A stretch of 64,000 nt of DNA. Source: Biomphalaria glabrata (lineage: Eukaryota > Mollusca > Gastropoda > Planorbidae). Positions 46,401 to 64,000 of this stretch are shown in pieces. The stretch's first letter is position 1. Every line of letters begins with the position of its first letter. The notes under the pieces were generated by a model. It searched no databases. It saw only the letters and a program-made list of their open reading frames with translations, and was not told the origin of the DNA. Made by a program: the position numbers and the translations under genes. The stretch covers positions 27,787,842-27,851,841 of the forward strand of contig NC_074727.1 of the NCBI RefSeq assembly GCF_947242115.1. Direction: 5' to 3'.

Positions 46401-46494
46401 CCAGTAATTGATTAGAAATTTAATTTTATATTGAAACTTTCCAATGTTCTAATATTCTTTTTTTTTTTTTTTTTTCTCAGGGCTATTTGACTAA
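37337..46494 (+). CDS. RPLP1: 60S acidic ribosomal protein P1 (ribosomal stalk), 5 exons
   Basis: Coding exons 37337-37408, 43495-43555, 43726-43860, 46323-46385 and 46481-46494 join in frame (345 nt, 114 aa plus stop), with GT-AG at every intron. The N-terminal dimerisation domain (MAGEDELACVYAALILADDQ, then KIATLLKAAGVSVEPYWPG and LFAKALDGMNVKDLITNVGS) is followed by an Ala/Pro hinge, a charged segment and the conserved tail SDEDMGFGLFD. P1 pairs with P2, binds P0 and forms the flexible stalk that recruits elongation factors to the ribosome in the cytoplasm. Length equals the family norm. Intron 1 is 6.1 kb and full of transposon remnants; intron 4 is only 95 bp. The downstream neighbour PI4KB converges on it. 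Identity is secure; exon ends are by inspection. Confidence 0.96.
37774..38656 (-). mobile_element. Solo-LTR-like insertion in RPLP1 intron 1
   Basis: 883 bp with tgttacg...gtaaca ends. On the minus strand a tatataag box (near 38340) supports promoter function in that sense. Internally duplicated segments are visible: acttcgttgcaattcatctc twice at 37957-38000, gagccgcacacgtcttacat at 38112 and 38262, and cacatcctgtcttt...gtagattccag at 38415 and 38555. Flanks atat/ctat match only partly, so the TSD is uncertain. No coding capacity. Confidence 0.6.
42130..42366 (-). mobile_element. C2H2-LINE 3' fragment in RPLP1 intron 1
   Basis: Minus-strand wording SSWEKVALDRSTWRE and a degraded finger with SHTRSCK match the C-terminus of the C2H2-tailed LINEs (compare 13584-13829). 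Frames are broken. Confidence 0.6.
42940..43113. repeat. Possible piggyBac-type MITE remnant, right end
   Basis: Ends gcgactagttgccaaatggttaa. The last about 160 bp resemble 45400-45557 (aaaatagc..tatcgctct, aaacaaccyaaaatc, TTAA end). The left end was not found. Confidence 0.4.
43495..43555 (+). CDS. RPLP1: RPLP1 exon 2
   Basis: 61 nt coding SDKIATLLKAAGVSVEPYWP plus the first base of a Gly codon; acceptor ttttag, donor gtatgt. Confidence 0.95.
43726..43860 (+). CDS. RPLP1: RPLP1 exon 3, end of dimerisation domain and Ala-rich hinge
   Basis: 135 nt; acceptor ggcag, donor gtactt. Contains a GCT-rich run coding the flexible Ala/Pro hinge. The hinge run is open on both strands and in a second frame, which explains spurious Leu/Ala open frames here. 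Confidence 0.95.
44130..44720. repeat. Degenerate approx. 100-bp repeats in RPLP1 intron 3
   Basis: Recurring words gtgaagataatt(c/t)acacacagcc, gaaaagtccgcaaattttag and tgacttagatctagagtcta appear five or six times with much divergence and varying spacing. A 40-bp piece at 44543-44582 copies the 3' end of intron 1 (43413-43452). Confidence 0.7.
44887..45559. mobile_element. Possible piggyBac-type MITE flanked by TTAA
   Basis: About 670 bp between ttaaccatttcaccac and gactctatttgtcaaagggttaa. The ends are loosely inverse (CCATTTCAC / CCCTTTGAC) and both lie on TTAA, the piggyBac target. No coding capacity; the 3' part is related to 42940-43113. Confidence 0.45.
45560..46320. other. RPLP1: Rest of RPLP1 intron 3
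   Basis: AT-rich intron sequence without recognisable elements, up to the acceptor tattcag... at 46322. Confidence 0.6.
46323..46385 (+). CDS. RPLP1: RPLP1 exon 4, charged linker and start of tail
   Basis: 63 nt: EEKKKEAKKEESDHSDEDMG then F, ending one base into a Gly codon before gtaagt. Confidence 0.95.
46481..46494 (+). CDS. RPLP1: RPLP1 exon 5, 14 coding nt (G-L-F-D-stop)
   Basis: After a long T tract and ctcag, ggctatttgactaa completes Gly and codes Leu-Phe-Asp and the stop. These residues are the invariant end of the P1/P2 tail. Confidence 0.93.
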
Positions 46495-46513
46495 AGATGT
46501 TATACATTCATGT

Positions 46514-46630
46514 AATAAACCTTTGATGTTGAAACTACTGTGCTTTTCTTTCATTTTTTTTTTTATGAAACTTGATGAAATTAACCAAGAAGTTGGTTTT
46601 ATGCACATTTTTTTATTCAATGACAATAAA
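46514..46630 (+). promoter_or_regulatory. RPLP1: RPLP1 poly(A) signals
   Basis: aataaa at 46514-46519 (20 nt after the stop) and 46625-46630. Either would give the very short 3' UTR usual for ribosomal-protein mRNAs. Confidence 0.65.
46612..46617 (-). promoter_or_regulatory. PI4KB: Candidate PI4KB poly(A) signal
   Basis: tttatt on the plus strand is AATAAA on the minus strand, about 180 bp past the PI4KB stop and between the two RPLP1 signals. If used, the mRNA 3' ends overlap. Not proven. Confidence 0.4.
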
Positions 46631-46797
46631 ATGCAAACAAATAACAAGACTAAGCACAGCATCAATGAGGTGTCTCTTTTATAAAATAAGATTTAGAATT
46701 TCAGAGTTAAATTTAGTTTAATGGTACAGCTGTAGACCTGGCAACAAAACCTTAAAATCGCACTTAGTTCATATTTACATACAAGTTAACTTGTCAG

Positions 46798-63712
<16,915 letters not shown>

Positions 63713-63874
63713 CTACAACAAAACCAAGAAAAGGGTATTTAGCTATAAACCATAAATACAAATATTTATCTACAGAGATAAAAGAAGTCCATTCCAATAT
63801 TTTGTAATCCAATAGCACCTAGGTTACTACTTCAACCAAAGGGGAGGAGAGGACATGGGTGCATCATTCTTACT

Positions 63875-64000
63875 AAGGAAATGATTTGCACTGTCCCATA
63901 ACCTGCTGGTTAACAAGCACTCCACCAGACCCTCTCACTAGTTAAGGAAATGATTTGCACTGTCCCATAACCTGCTGGTTAACAAGCACTCCACCAGACC
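63875..64000. repeat. 69-bp tandem repeat running off the window
   Basis: Two near-identical copies of aaggaaatgatttgcactgt...ctccaccagacc, period 69. The window ends inside the second copy, so the copy number is unknown. Confidence 0.92.

Overview
This is a 64 kb piece of an animal nuclear genome. Two host genes with spliced exons, very AT-rich introns full of CTAGATCT-type words, and dense retroelements and minisatellites point to a mollusc, probably a heterobranch (planorbid-like) gastropod. The taxon is inference from style; no marker gene fixes it. There are no bacterial operons, rRNA or tRNA genes that I can support.

Layout. 1-14.9 kb is a transposon graveyard: a 39/40-bp minisatellite, fragments of a jockey-like LINE, an I/Jockey-type LINE (about 4.4-9.06 kb) carrying a MITE with an 8-bp target-site duplication, and a nearly full-length LINE with endonuclease, reverse transcriptase and a C-terminal C2H2 finger (about 9.46-13.2 kb). 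15.2-32.5 kb is a nest of LTR elements. An old Ty3/gypsy-like element C (plus strand) holds a 5'-truncated LINE, which holds a solo LTR. Next to these, a small gag-type LTR element A (20417-32037, TSD ccggg) holds a solo LTR and a complete-looking 8.3-kb element B (22539-30852, TSD atccc). Element B has integrase upstream of reverse transcriptase, the order of the Gmr1-like group. Elements B and C each carry a long array of exactly 60-bp in-frame repeats inside a pol domain. 32.7-37.1 kb holds two copies of another LINE family plus a hAT end.

Host genes. RPLP1 (60S acidic ribosomal protein P1) runs on the plus strand from 37337 to 46494 in five exons; all splice sites are GT-AG and the product is 114 aa. 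Facing it on the minus strand is the 3' part of PI4KB (phosphatidylinositol 4-kinase beta): five exons between 63712 and 46798 coding for the last 296 residues, including the catalytic loop and DFG motif. Upstream exons lie beyond the right edge. The two genes are tail to tail, 303 bp between stop codons, with interleaved poly(A) signals.

The PI4KB introns are packed with at least eight unrelated minisatellites (units of about 23, 28, 28/22, 38/40, 54, 58, 69 and 79 bp). Several touch splice sites, and the largest (about 3.6 kb) has a LINE fragment inside it. The introns also hold a 493-bp hAT MITE with a perfect 8-bp TSD, a solo LTR and LINE remnants. The most noteworthy observations are the Gmr1-type gene order with repeat expansion in the integrase tail, the parallel 60-bp expansion in a second element, and the minisatellite load at PI4KB splice sites.
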